64,000 bases of DNA from Borrelia maritima (GTDB lineage: Bacteria > Spirochaetota > Spirochaetia > Borreliales > Borreliaceae): positions 434,001 to 498,000 of the forward strand of contig NZ_CP044535.1 in assembly GCF_008931845.1 (NCBI RefSeq), written 5' to 3'. This document shows positions 1 through 15,314 of this stretch, piece after piece. The position numbers and the translations under genes were made by a program. Under the pieces are notes generated by a model. That model was not told where the DNA came from. It did not search any database and saw only the letters and a program-made list of their open reading frames with translations. The first letter of the stretch is position 1, and every line of letters starts with the position of its first letter.

Positions 1-2831
<2,831 letters not shown>

Positions 2832-2883
2832 ATATTTTTATCTTCCGTCTCTATTTTGCCAATTTGTTTATACAACATAAAAT

Positions 2884-2912
2884 AATATATATCTTTGTTT
2901 AATCCGTGTCAA
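2884..2912 (-). promoter_or_regulatory. Promoter of the first 23S-5S unit
   Basis: Minus-strand -35 TTGACA (2907-2912) and -10 TATATT (2884-2889) are separated by 17 bases, about 50 bases upstream of the mature 23S 5' end. The perfect -35 matches the one ahead of the second 23S copy. Confidence 0.7.
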
Positions 2913-2917
2913 TATCT

Positions 2918-2974
2918 AATTTATTTTTTATGGTATTTAAATTATAAGTATTTAAATACCATAAAAAATAAATT
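2918..2974. repeat. Perfect 25-bp inverted repeat between the two 23S-5S units
   Basis: Arms 2918-2942 and 2950-2974 are exactly complementary around a 7-base loop. It lies directly after the T-tract that follows 5S (minus-strand sense) and only six bases before the -35 of the next 23S gene. AT-rich and symmetrical, it would fold in RNA from either strand. It may act as a terminator or insulator between rRNA units; that role is inferred. Confidence 0.8.
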
Positions 2975-2996
2975 CAAAACTTAAAGTATAAAAAAA

Positions 2997-3108
2997 CCCT
3001 GGCAATAACTTACTCTCCCGCGAACTCGCAGTACCATCAGCGAATAAGAGCTTAACTTCTGTGTTCGGAATGATAACAGGTGTTTCCTCTTTTCTTTAAC
3101 CACCAGGG
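2997..3108 (-). rRNA. rrf: 5S ribosomal RNA
   Basis: 112-base 5S rRNA on the minus strand. The ends CCCTGG and CCAGGG pair, and the conserved CCGAACACAGAAGTTAAGC segment of loops B/C is present. It follows the complete 23S gene by 24 bases and ends at a run of six T. The 5S partner of the first 23S copy lies outside the window. Confidence 0.96.
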
Positions 3109-3132
3109 TTTTTATAAGGAAGACAAAAATAT

Positions 3133-6059
<2,927 letters not shown>

Positions 6060-6109
6060 ATATTTTTATCTTCCGTCTCTATTTTGCCAATTTGTTTATA
6101 CAACATAAA

Positions 6110-6138
6110 ATAATATACCTTTGTTTAATCCGTGTCAA
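6110..6138 (-). promoter_or_regulatory. Promoter of the second 23S-5S unit
   Basis: -35 TTGACA (6133-6138) with -10 TATTAT (6110-6115) at 17-base spacing, or TATATT (6112-6117) at 15. A two-base shortening relative to the promoter of the first unit shifts the -10, so the two units may differ in strength. Confidence 0.65.
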
Positions 6139-6229
6139 TACTTATCTCAATATTTTAATAAATAAATTTACATTTTAAATAGAAGATTCTTATAAAAATT
6201 AATTAAATTATTAAAAATTCAAATAAAAA

Positions 6230-7096
6230 TTATTCATATTTAATATCAAGATCAAAAAAATCAATTAAAAACCTAGCAACACCATCCTCATTATTATTAA
6301 ATCTTGTTATTTCATTATCTACTAAATTCGCTTTAAGAAATTCATTGGCATTTTTCATTAAAACCCCTTTGCCAAGATTTTTAAGCATCTCATAATCATT
6401 ATTATTATCTCCAAAGGCTAAAACATCACAAAGGGGAATGCCTTCAAGAAAAGCAATATTCTTAATAGCATTGTATTTATCAGCATTAATATTGGTAACC
6501 TCTAATAAATCTTTAGAAGAAAAAAACACCCTTATGTCCTGAAAATTTTTACTCCTAATTTCATTGTTAAGTTTATTAAGAATTGCCAAATCATCACAAT
6601 AATAAACAATCTTAGAAACAGAATCAACGCCTAATTTAGCTAAATCTCCAATGATAACATTTAAACCCAAATCCCTAATAAAATGATTCATAATAGGACT
6701 TTTAACATCTGCATTAGAATACCAAGTATCAAAAGTATAAAGATTAACATCAACATTATCTGTATGTATCTGAAGAATTTCTTTTACCAAGCCATAACTC
6801 ATTGCATGTCTAAAAATTAAATTTTCTTGCAAAAACACTTCAGCACCATTTGCCGTTACAAGATAGTTTTCATTAAAATTAATTTCTTTTAATTGATCTC
6901 TGACATTTCTAACTTCAATTAACCTTCTGCCAGTTGCAACAATTATTTTAAAATCTTTCTCTAAAGTCAAAAGAACTTCAAGAGTTAAAAAGGTAATCTC
7001 GTGGCTATTATTCAACAAAGTACCATCAAGGTCAAAAACCAACATTTTATATCTTTTATAGTTAGAATTCATATATAAATCTCTCTTGTAAGACAT
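6230..7096 (-). CDS. Cof-type HAD-superfamily phosphatase
   Basis: Predicted cytosolic phosphatase of the Cof/YidA branch of the haloacid dehalogenase superfamily, which acts on sugar phosphates or other small phosphorylated metabolites; the substrate cannot be told from sequence. Motif I (FDLDGTLL, residues 21-28) holds the nucleophile Asp and the acid Asp. Motif II is VATGRR near residue 55, and motif IV FGDNNNDYEML near 230 binds Mg. A middle cap domain lies between motifs II and III. No good ribosome site precedes the first ATG; an ATG at 7072 has AAGAGAG eight bases upstream and may be the real start. It sits between the 23S and 16S genes on the same strand. Confidence 0.85.
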   Translation of the reverse strand: MSYKRDLYMNSNYKRYKMLVFDLDGTLLNNSHEITFLTLEVLLTLEKDFKIIVATGRRLIEVRNVRDQLKEINFNENYLVTANGAEVFLQENLIFRHAMSYGLVKEILQIHTDNVDVNLYTFDTWYSNADVKSPIMNHFIRDLGLNVIIGDLAKLGVDSVSKIVYYCDDLAILNKLNNEIRSKNFQDIRVFFSSKDLLEVTNINADKYNAIKNIAFLEGIPLCDVLAFGDNNNDYEMLKNLGKGVLMKNANEFLKANLVDNEITRFNNNEDGVARFLIDFFDLDIKYE

Positions 7097-7194
7097 AATA
7101 TCACAAATAATTTATTCCCAATAAATTATTCTTAAGTATAAAAGAATTAAATTAAATAATAATATATTTCTTAAAAACTTTATTTAAGCTAAAA

Positions 7195-7755
7195 TCAACA
7201 CCTTGATACAAATTTATTATCTTTAATATAAAATCTCCAGAGTTTGTTTATATCACTCTCTTGTGCATAATTAATATTTATTCTTTTCGAACAAACTATA
7301 TTAAAATCCAAATTCAAGCCTCTTTGTAAAAAAAGCTCATTATTCCCAATAAGATCAACTTCATTAAAGGCTAAATCAATATTTAAAAATTTTGTAAGTT
7401 TGCCAGGACCATTAGTAAGAATATTTTTTTCTCCCAATAATGGGAAAATAGGCTCTACACTTCTAATTAAAACAGCTTGGGGATTATCTCTTTCCGCAGT
7501 AACAATGTTAAACATATGATGCATGCCATATATTATATAAACATAAGAATATCCCCCTATGCTATACATAGCATTTGTCCGATTTGTTCTCTTGCCCTTA
7601 TAAGAATGACAAGCACTGTCTGTTATTCCCATATAAGCTTCCGTTTCAACAATTCTGGTAACTATTTTCTTCTCCTGAATCCTCCTGACCAACAGATTGC
7701 CAAGCAATAATTTTGCTACAGTAATAGCATCTTGTAAAAAAAAATATCGATCCAT
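7195..7755 (-). CDS. mag: 3-methyladenine DNA glycosylase, AAG/MPG family
   Basis: Base-excision repair enzyme that flips out and cleaves alkylated or deaminated purines. The AAG fold is shown by RIVETEAYMG (residues 35-43), where Glu39 and Tyr41 match the catalytic Glu125 and Tyr127 of human AAG. His50 matches the third active-site residue, YVYIIYGMHHMFNIV carries the intercalating Tyr, and NGPGKL is the conserved C-terminal motif. 186 residues is normal for the bacterial form. No Shine-Dalgarno site is visible before the ATG. Its place in the 16S-23S spacer is a known peculiarity of Lyme borreliae. Confidence 0.93.
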   Translation of the reverse strand: MDRYFFLQDAITVAKLLLGNLLVRRIQEKKIVTRIVETEAYMGITDSACHSYKGKRTNRTNAMYSIGGYSYVYIIYGMHHMFNIVTAERDNPQAVLIRSVEPIFPLLGEKNILTNGPGKLTKFLNIDLAFNEVDLIGNNELFLQRGLNLDFNIVCSKRININYAQESDINKLWRFYIKDNKFVSRC

Positions 7756-7930
7756 AAAATCAATTTTAAAGCAAAATAATAGTATTATATTGTTAAAAAA
7801 ACAAATACAATATGAAAGAGTATACTACCAACGAAAAAATTTAAAATTAAATATAGCAAGCATTGATAAATATATGAAAAATTATAAACAATATATACAT
7901 CTTTTGCATCTTAAAAAGATATAAGAGATA

Positions 7931-7959
7931 TTGACAAAGCCAAAAGATTTAAATAAAAT
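7931..7959 (+). promoter_or_regulatory. Promoter of tRNA-Ile
   Basis: -35 TTGACA (7931-7936), 17-base spacer, -10 TAAAAT (7954-7959), placing the start of transcription about 17 bases before the tRNA. It is a plus-strand promoter inside an otherwise minus-strand rRNA region. Confidence 0.75.
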
Positions 7960-7982
7960 TTGTAAAGAATTAGTGTGATTAA

Positions 7983-8056
7983 GGGATCATAGCTCAGGTG
8001 GTTAGAGCGCAGGTCTGATAAACCTGAGGTCGGATGTTCAACTCATCCTGGTCCCA
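7983..8056 (+). tRNA. ileT: tRNA-Ile (GAT)
   Basis: Cloverleaf with acceptor GGGATCA/TGGTCCC, discriminator A, anticodon GAT in loop CTGATAA, and T-loop GTTCAAC. It is on the plus strand, opposite to 16S, 23S and tRNA-Ala, and has its own strong promoter. CCA is not encoded. Confidence 0.97.
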
Positions 8057-8164
8057 ATGTATTATTGATGTAGATGTTAAAACGTAGTTTTTAAGCCATA
8101 AGTATAAAAATAAAGTACTTTTCAATTGCAATATTACATAATATTGATTCTGTGTAGTTCTTTA

Positions 8165-8712
8165 AACAACGCTCACTCTTTACGTATTGCCACGACTACT
8201 GGCACGTAATTAACCGGGACTTATTCATAAATTAACATCATCACTTTGTCATTTCCCACCGCAAAACCTATTTCTTATTAACAAAAAAATCTTACAATAT
8301 CTTTTCGATCTTCCAATTCAAATAGCGCTACACCGTTAAGCTTTCAGCTATTAAGGAAGATTCTTGGACTATCCGCCAAACTATTCCCTCTCAGAAATTT
8401 TATCCATATCTCAGTTTTAGAGTGATAGTTTACCACCTGAAATTAACTACTCATCATCACCTTGATAAATATTTCCCCATGTCAAGTAATAACATAAGCC
8501 TAACGATAAGCAAAAATTGAAAGAATTCCTTTCATTAGTTAATAAACTTATTCGATATTACTGTATTCTACTTAACTAGCATGCCTAAAATACACCATTA
8601 ATGCTAATTGCTAGATTAGCATTAATATATCCGTTATTCTTATTTTTTTCGGCCTTCATCCTTACTTAGGCCTCTTTAATCTCATCTTCTAATAATTATT
8701 TTAATCTTTAAC
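8165..8712 (-). pseudogene. Decayed duplicate of the 16S rRNA 5' domain and leader
   Basis: Minus-strand relic matching the intact 16S gene from about 9985 through its 5' end and on into the leader near 10650. The best block (8175-8270) is about 88 percent identical, with 11 differences in 95 bases, all transitions. Further along are conserved pieces such as GGAAGATTCTT, TTTCATTAGTTAA and TAGCATGCCTAA, and the leader CCTTACTTA and CTCATCTTC. Deletions shorten it by about 110 bases. It cannot form a functional 16S. Confidence 0.85.
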
Positions 8713-8760
8713 AAGCTCAATTAATAGCGCGCACAATTTAAATCTAAGACATACGTCTAA

Positions 8761-8834
8761 TGGAGGTTAAGGGACTCGAACCCTTGACCCTCGGCTTGCA
8801 AAGCCGATGCTCTAGCCAACTGAGCTAAACCCCC
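8761..8834 (-). tRNA. alaT: tRNA-Ala (TGC)
   Basis: Minus-strand cloverleaf with acceptor GGGGGTT/AACCTCC (one G-U pair), anticodon TGC in loop TTTGCAA, T-loop GTTCGAG and discriminator A. It follows 16S by about 155 bases on the same strand with no clear promoter between, so it is probably processed from the 16S transcript. Confidence 0.97.
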
Positions 8835-8990
8835 CCATCAATTTAAATTTAGGTTTAATAAAATTATTTAATATTGCCAACAAAAAATCTACTTAAACTT
8901 ATATAAACAAACATAGTTTCAAAAAATATTTTATCAAAAGAAAAAAGTAGAGAAGAGTTAATGTAATGAGCCTTAATTTATCTTTCTCTT

Positions 8991-10529
<1,539 letters not shown>

Positions 10530-10643
10530 CTTATTTTTTATTTAAAAAAATTAACAAGTTTTTGTTTATTCTTTTTGTTTGGCTTTTAACCTTACTTAAC
10601 TCTTCCCTTCTCTCATCTTCCAATAATAATTTCAACCTTTAAT

Positions 10644-10673
10644 ACTTTAACAAAAGAAGAATCATATTGTCAA
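10644..10673 (-). promoter_or_regulatory. Promoter of 16S rRNA
   Basis: -35 TTGACA (10668-10673) and -10 TAAAGT (10644-10649) at 18-base spacing, about 115 bases upstream of mature 16S. The leader in between is partly repeated in the decayed copy ending near 8712. Confidence 0.65.
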
Positions 10674-10743
10674 TACCTTTTTATTATTTTATTAAAAATA
10701 AAACATAAAAAATAAATTTTATTAATAAACCATGATAAAAGCA

Positions 10744-11292
10744 TTAACAACCACATTTTTCATTAGCAGGTAAAGTTGTAAGAATTTTTTTCAATTTATT
10801 ACCTAATTTAGCCTTTAAATAATCAAAGAAAGTCCTAAAATTTTCGCTATCTCCTTTAAACTTAATCCACAACTCTTTAATGGTCAAAATTCCTTCCTTA
10901 AGATCTTCATAATTGGAAAAAGATGCATTGCAATCGCTATACATTAAATTATAAAAATCAGAATCTTGTTTATCCTTGAAAAAATCTATACTTGGTATTT
11001 TTTTGGCAAAAGCAAATCCCCTCTCATAAGCTGTACCAGAATCAACATAATTAACCAAAGCTAAAATTATATCACTACTAACTAGCTCTTTTAAATCTAT
11101 TTCCCTGATTTTCTCTCTTATATCTCTATTTGCAAATTTATAATCAACCTTTTCAAGCAGTCCCATCTTTTTGGCAGCATGATGCTCTGGAGAAAATACA
11201 TCTAAATTGAACTGTTCAAGAAATTTCAAAACTTCATCCCGCAGCTTAATTTCCTCTTTACTAAAAAATGGAGAAGCCAAATAAATTTTCAT
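10744..11292 (-). CDS. Nucleoside 2-deoxyribosyltransferase family protein
   Basis: Member of the NDT family, which transfers deoxyribose between bases or cleaves deoxynucleoside monophosphates. Support comes from the N-terminal MKIYLASPFFS strand-loop, a phosphate/ribose-binding stretch, and DSGTAYERGFAFA (near residue 96), matching the family D-S-G-T-x-x-E-x-G motif with the catalytic Glu. 182 residues is typical, with a charged C-terminal extension ending in CGC. Borreliae lack de novo purine and pyrimidine synthesis, so a salvage role is plausible; substrate preference is unknown. The gene starts downstream of the 16S promoter and is transcribed in the same direction as rsmI. Confidence 0.82.
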   Translation of the reverse strand: MKIYLASPFFSKEEIKLRDEVLKFLEQFNLDVFSPEHHAAKKMGLLEKVDYKFANRDIREKIREIDLKELVSSDIILALVNYVDSGTAYERGFAFAKKIPSIDFFKDKQDSDFYNLMYSDCNASFSNYEDLKEGILTIKELWIKFKGDSENFRTFFDYLKAKLGNKLKKILTTLPANEKCGC

Positions 11293-11390
11293 AAAAACCC
11301 CTATTAAAATTCAAGTATAACACAATAAATCCATTGGGTAAAACCAGAAAATAAATAAAGTTTTGACAATCTAAATAGAAAACATTTTTA

Positions 11391-12062
11391 TTAACGATTT
11401 CTGCTGACCAAAATAGTAAATTCTCCTTTAATCTTCTCCTTATTCGATTCAAAATAATTTTTTAATTCTAAAGGCTTGCCAATTCGATATTCTTCATAAA
11501 TTTTTGTCATCTCACGACCAATAAGAATCTTCGCATCTAAATTAACAGAAGAGATTTCAACAAGCAACTTTAAAAGTCTATGACCAGATTCAAGCAATAC
11601 AAATGCATCACCCCTTTCATATAACTCAGTAATTCTTTTAAATCTTTTAAGACCTTTGTTGGGTAAAAATCCCTCAAAAAGAACTGCTTTATCTCTAAAA
11701 GGATTAACACTTACAATAGTATTAAAAGAACTTGCTCCAGGAATGGGACAAACTTTATATCCCTCTCTAAAAACAGCAGCGACTAACAAACTACCGGGAT
11801 CACTAAGGCCTGGAGTGCCGGCATCACTAACAAAAGCAACAGAATCTCCTTTTGCTAAATAATCCAACAGTAAACTTACCCTATTATTTTCTGTTACTGC
11901 ATTACAAGAAATCATTTTTTGATTAATTTTATATCGAAACAAAAGTTTGCTAGTGACTCTCGTATCTTCTGCAAAGATAACATTTACCGATTTTAAAACA
12001 TTAACCGCTCTATAAGTAATATCTTCTAAATTACCTATTGGCGTACCAACAATATATAACAT
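11391..12062 (-). CDS. rsmI: 16S rRNA (cytidine(1402)-2'-O)-methyltransferase RsmI
   Basis: SAM-dependent methyltransferase of the tetrapyrrole-methylase fold that modifies C1402 in the ribosomal P site. LYIVGTPIGNLEDITYRA at the N-terminus is the family signature, followed by FAEDTR, FVSDAGTPGLSDPG and PIPGASSF of the SAM pocket. I start at ATG 12062, which begins MLYIVGTP; the frame runs open upstream to 12110, but homologues start at this Met. GGAGG lies 13 bases before it, somewhat far. The 224-residue protein is slightly short, lacking the small C-terminal extension of some relatives. Confidence 0.92.
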   Translation of the reverse strand: MLYIVGTPIGNLEDITYRAVNVLKSVNVIFAEDTRVTSKLLFRYKINQKMISCNAVTENNRVSLLLDYLAKGDSVAFVSDAGTPGLSDPGSLLVAAVFREGYKVCPIPGASSFNTIVSVNPFRDKAVLFEGFLPNKGLKRFKRITELYERGDAFVLLESGHRLLKLLVEISSVNLDAKILIGREMTKIYEEYRIGKPLELKNYFESNKEKIKGEFTILVSRNR

Positions 12063-12274
12063 AGCTCTGTTAATTCCTCCAAAAAAATAAAAACTATATA
12101 TTAAAACCATCTTTCTTTATGACAAAATGCAAAATCTTTTATTCACTAAATATAAGAATAAGTTATAAATTATAAACTATATTTTACATGTATATCAAAA
12201 TACTTGTTTTGTATTGCATTTAGTTATATCATTAAGTTATTAATGATTAAAAAGCTAAAAGAACGGGGGAATTT

Positions 12275-12589
12275 ATGTTTGCATTAATTAGAAAAATATT
12301 TGTAATTTATTTTCTATGCATTACCCTTGCAGGTTTTGCCATGATTTTTATTGACAGCAAGTTTACAAAACAGCCTGATAAAGAGAATCAAAACAAAATT
12401 AAGCAACATACAATTGAAACCAATTTAATTATGTTTACATCTTCTATAGGGGGATTTTTAGGAGTTTATGCTGGAATTTGGATATTTAACTATGATAAAA
12501 GCAATTTTTACCTAAATTGGGGAAATTTAATAATATTAATATACAATATAGCCCTAATTATTACTGTATATTCAAAGTCACACAGCTAG
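12275..12589 (+). CDS. Small inner-membrane protein, DUF1294-like
   Basis: 104-residue protein of unknown function with three hydrophobic segments (residues about 5-27, 51-71, 80-98). FAMIFIDSK near the N-terminus, followed by a charged loop, TSSIGGFLGVYAGIW and a NYDKSNFYLNWG stretch, resembles the I-D-K..., G-G-x-x-G... and H-K...F layout of DUF1294 proteins; this is by eye and the similarity is weak. GGGGGA lies a few bases before the ATG. It diverges from rsmI and converges with the DUF1893 gene. Confidence 0.7.
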   Translation: MFALIRKIFVIYFLCITLAGFAMIFIDSKFTKQPDKENQNKIKQHTIETNLIMFTSSIGGFLGVYAGIWIFNYDKSNFYLNWGNLIILIYNIALIITVYSKSHS

Positions 12590-12624
12590 CCAAACATAGC
12601 TTAATTATTTTAATTTGCATAATT

Positions 12625-13014
12625 TTATAAATTATTAACTATAATGCCTCTTTTAATCATATACTTATAAACTTCTTCGGGATTTTCTAAGCTTTCAATC
12701 AAATTTTCTGCCCTGTCATTTATTTTTTCAACTAATTTCTTATAAGCCACTTTTATTCCTCTACTTTCTAAAAAATCCTTTGCCGGTTGAGAAACAACCC
12801 CAGCTTGAACATTTTGAAGCCCTATATTATAAATAATAATAGCTGCCGCCTTACCCACGACTTTATCATAAATCTCAAGTCCTTCTTTATTTTGAATATA
12901 CTTATTGATAAAATTATCTACTTCCAAAAGGGGCTTCAACCCCCTTTCCATGTTAGAATAAAGTATTTTATGATCTTTAAATAACCTTAATGTTGGATTC
13001 AAGCCTGATATCAT
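12625..13014 (-). CDS. DUF1893 family protein
   Basis: 129-residue soluble protein. The pattern LFKDHKILYSNMERGLKPLLE, followed by VVGKAAAIIIYNIGLQNVQAGVVSQPAKDFLESRGI, is that of DUF1893, a small family related in fold to the cytidine-deaminase superfamily but of unknown activity. The chosen ATG (13014) has AAAGGGG seven bases upstream; the open frame extends to 13062 without such a site. It diverges from the IMPACT-family gene. Confidence 0.78.
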   Translation of the reverse strand: MISGLNPTLRLFKDHKILYSNMERGLKPLLEVDNFINKYIQNKEGLEIYDKVVGKAAAIIIYNIGLQNVQAGVVSQPAKDFLESRGIKVAYKKLVEKINDRAENLIESLENPEEVYKYMIKRGIIVNNL

Positions 13015-13115
13015 TTTTACCCCTTTTCTGGAACATGCTTTACAATAATCGATAAAAAGCAAACAATATTAATAATATACATAAATAATAAATACTGCAA
13101 TATATAAAAAGATAG

Positions 13116-13121
13116 TATACT
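13116..13121 (+). promoter_or_regulatory. -10 element for a possibly leaderless transcript
   Basis: TATACT ends only eight bases before the ATG of the IMPACT-family gene, and there is no ribosome-binding sequence. Transcription would start at or next to the initiation codon. The -35 is poor (TACTGC, 17 bases upstream), so confidence is limited. Confidence 0.45.
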
Positions 13122-13129
13122 TACGTTAT

Positions 13130-13747
13130 ATGATATTTGTGCCAAAAAACAATACTAATTCTAAAATTGAAATAAAAAAATCTATCTTTGTTTCATATAT
13201 TTTTAATATTGAAAAAAAAGAAGATATAAATAAAACTATTAAAAAATACAAAATAAAATTTAAAAATGCTACGCATGTAGTTTATGGATTTAGAATTGGA
13301 AATAAGAACTCATTCCTAAATGGAATGAGTGATGACAAAGAACCTAATTTAACAGCTGGAAAGCCCACATTAGATGCCATAATACATAATAATTTAACTG
13401 ATACCTTAATAATCACATTGCGATATTTTGGAGGTACCTTGCTTGGCAGGGGAGGATTAACAAAGGCATATTACAGATCCGCAAAAGAAGTTATTAAAAA
13501 TACTGCTATAATAGAAAAAGAGGAATTGGAAATTTTAAATTTAAATTTAAATTACAATCAATACAATTCACTATTAAAAATGAAAAATAAGCTTGAAATA
13601 GAAATAACAGATTCAAACTTTTCAAACAAAATAAACACCTCAATTAAATTTAAAACAAAAAATAAACAAAAAATATCAGAATTTTTCATAGAAACTGGAT
13701 TAATTCCAGAAATTTTAAAGCTTAATGAAAAAAAATGCAAATGCTAA
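13130..13747 (+). CDS. IMPACT/YigZ family protein
   Basis: Homologue of bacterial YigZ and eukaryotic IMPACT, proteins linked to translation control whose biochemical role in bacteria is unsettled. The family signature is clear: MSDDKEPNLTAGKPTLDAI followed by RYFGGTLLGRGGLTKAYYRSA (residues about 68-120). The first ~60 residues contain the KSIFVSYIF..ATHVVYGF part of the same fold, and the C-terminal third is the smaller ferredoxin-like domain. 205 residues is the usual length. There is no Shine-Dalgarno; see the promoter at 13116. The gene precedes parA in the same direction, 98 bases away. Confidence 0.9.
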   Translation: MIFVPKNNTNSKIEIKKSIFVSYIFNIEKKEDINKTIKKYKIKFKNATHVVYGFRIGNKNSFLNGMSDDKEPNLTAGKPTLDAIIHNNLTDTLIITLRYFGGTLLGRGGLTKAYYRSAKEVIKNTAIIEKEELEILNLNLNYNQYNSLLKMKNKLEIEITDSNFSNKINTSIKFKTKNKQKISEFFIETGLIPEILKLNEKKCKC

Positions 13748-13845
13748 ACAATCAAATATTTAAAAAATTACTTTAAAGCATTATTATTTTTAGCATTTAT
13801 GTTTTAAAATATAAAAACAAAAAGAAATAAAAAGAGAAAATTTAT

Positions 13846-14598
13846 ATGAAAATAATATCTGTAATCAATCAAAAAGGGGGTGTAGGAAAAACCACAAGCG
13901 CCATTAATATTTCTTATTCAATGACCCTGCTTAATAAAAAAATTCTTCTAATAGATATTGATTCACAAGGAAATTCTACTAGTGGCACAAACACATCAGA
14001 ACATATAATTGAAAACTCGAGTTATGAACTTATTAACAAAAAAATAAAGATTAAACCTTTAAATCATTTTACATTAGATATAATTCCATCCAGCATTAAA
14101 TTAGCTTTATTAGAAAAAGAATTAATCAATGAACTCTCAAGAGAAAATTTTCTAAAAAATGCATTAACACTGTACGAAAAAGATAAATATGATTTTATTA
14201 TTATTGACTGTCCCCCCACACTTTCAATATTAACTATAAATGCTCTTATTGCAAGCAATTACTTATTAATACCAATTGAAACAGAATTTTTTGCATTTGA
14301 AGGTATAAATCAGCTAATAGACACAATAAATACTGTAAAGCAATTAAATAAAAATTTAGAGATTGCTGGTGTTTTTATAAACAAATATGATATAAGAAAC
14401 AAAAGTAAAGAAAAATATATAAGCTCATTAAAAAAAGTTTTTAAAGAAAAACTTTTAAATACGAAAATAAGGAAAAATATAGCCATTTCAAAATCTCAAG
14501 AAGCAAAAATACCCGTATATGAATATGACAAAGAAAGTAATGCTGCAAAAGATTTCTTAGAACTCTCAAAAGAAATAATCAAAAAAATCAAGGAATAA
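13846..14598 (+). CDS. parA: Chromosome partition ATPase ParA
   Basis: Deviant Walker ATPase of the ParA/Soj/MinD group that forms nucleoid-bound gradients driving chromosome segregation. KGGVGKTTSAIN (residues 10-21) is the deviant Walker A with both lysines, DIDSQGNST is Walker A', and FIIIDCPPTLS is Walker B. 250 residues is typical of chromosomal Soj. parZ starts two bases after the stop, so the two are co-transcribed. In B. burgdorferi, ParA is reported to work with ParZ as well as alongside ParB/parS. Its plus-strand coding is A-rich, as expected for a gene left of the origin on the lagging strand. Confidence 0.94.
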   Translation: MKIISVINQKGGVGKTTSAINISYSMTLLNKKILLIDIDSQGNSTSGTNTSEHIIENSSYELINKKIKIKPLNHFTLDIIPSSIKLALLEKELINELSRENFLKNALTLYEKDKYDFIIIDCPPTLSILTINALIASNYLLIPIETEFFAFEGINQLIDTINTVKQLNKNLEIAGVFINKYDIRNKSKEKYISSLKKVFKEKLLNTKIRKNIAISKSQEAKIPVYEYDKESNAAKDFLELSKEIIKKIKE

Positions 14599-14600
14599 CT

Positions 14601-15314
14601 ATGTCTGACAATCTAGAAACTTTAATGTTTCTAATGGGGAAAAAATTAGAAACATCTTCTAACAATTCGGAAAATATCGAAAAAAAAGAAATTATTTCGA
14701 TTGAAAACAAAAACTTTGACTACAACAAGCTAGATAAAAATATCTCTGATTTTTTAAAAAAAAAACAATATGAAATTTTCAATATTTTTAATAATACTTA
14801 TACAAAAATTGGAAAGATACTTAAAGAGACTCAAGACAAATTGAAAGGAAGCAATCAATATAACGGACTTTTTTATCAATGGTTCAAAAGCATGGGATTT
14901 AAAAAAGACAAAGTTTACGCTTTAATATCAAGATACAATCTGCTTATCGAAAATTCCGACAAGCAACTCACTATAGAAAAATTACCATTATCATTATCAT
15001 ATGAAATATCGAAAAAATCTTGCCCTTCTATCTTAAAAACTGAAGTTTTAAATGGCAAAATAAATTCTTTAAAAGAATTTAAAATTATCTATAAAAAAAA
15101 TTTTAATTTAAAGAATACACACAAATCGCTGCTTAATAAAAATAAACAATATGAAAATGAGATAAAAGAAATATTAGATTTCATATTAAAAAATATAACA
15201 GAATTAAAAAATATTGAATTAAACAAATTAAACAAAGAAAACTTAAAATTATTTTTTAATTCTATTTCAGAAATAAAGAAAAAAATAAAACATATTAAAA
15301 ATAGTTCTATCTAA
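14601..15314 (+). CDS. parZ: Partition protein ParZ
   Basis: 237-residue basic protein immediately downstream of parA (two-base gap). From published work the gene in this position is parZ, a centromere-binding partner of ParA that replaces the usual role of ParB. The central region (residues about 55-115, YTKIGKILKETQDKLKG... FYQWFKSMGFKKDKVYALISRY) resembles the Borrelia plasmid partition families PF50/PF57, with a probable helix-turn-helix. The C-terminus is lysine-rich and helical and may oligomerise. The assignment rests on position plus this similarity. Confidence 0.85.
   Translation: MSDNLETLMFLMGKKLETSSNNSENIEKKEIISIENKNFDYNKLDKNISDFLKKKQYEIFNIFNNTYTKIGKILKETQDKLKGSNQYNGLFYQWFKSMGFKKDKVYALISRYNLLIENSDKQLTIEKLPLSLSYEISKKSCPSILKTEVLNGKINSLKEFKIIYKKNFNLKNTHKSLLNKNKQYENEIKEILDFILKNITELKNIELNKLNKENLKLFFNSISEIKKKIKHIKNSSI

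Noticed and set aside
7697-7924. 75-codon plus-strand frame before tRNA-Ile
   Set aside because: It begins antisense to the glycosylase gene, has no ribosome site or recognisable domain and runs into the tRNA-Ile promoter region.
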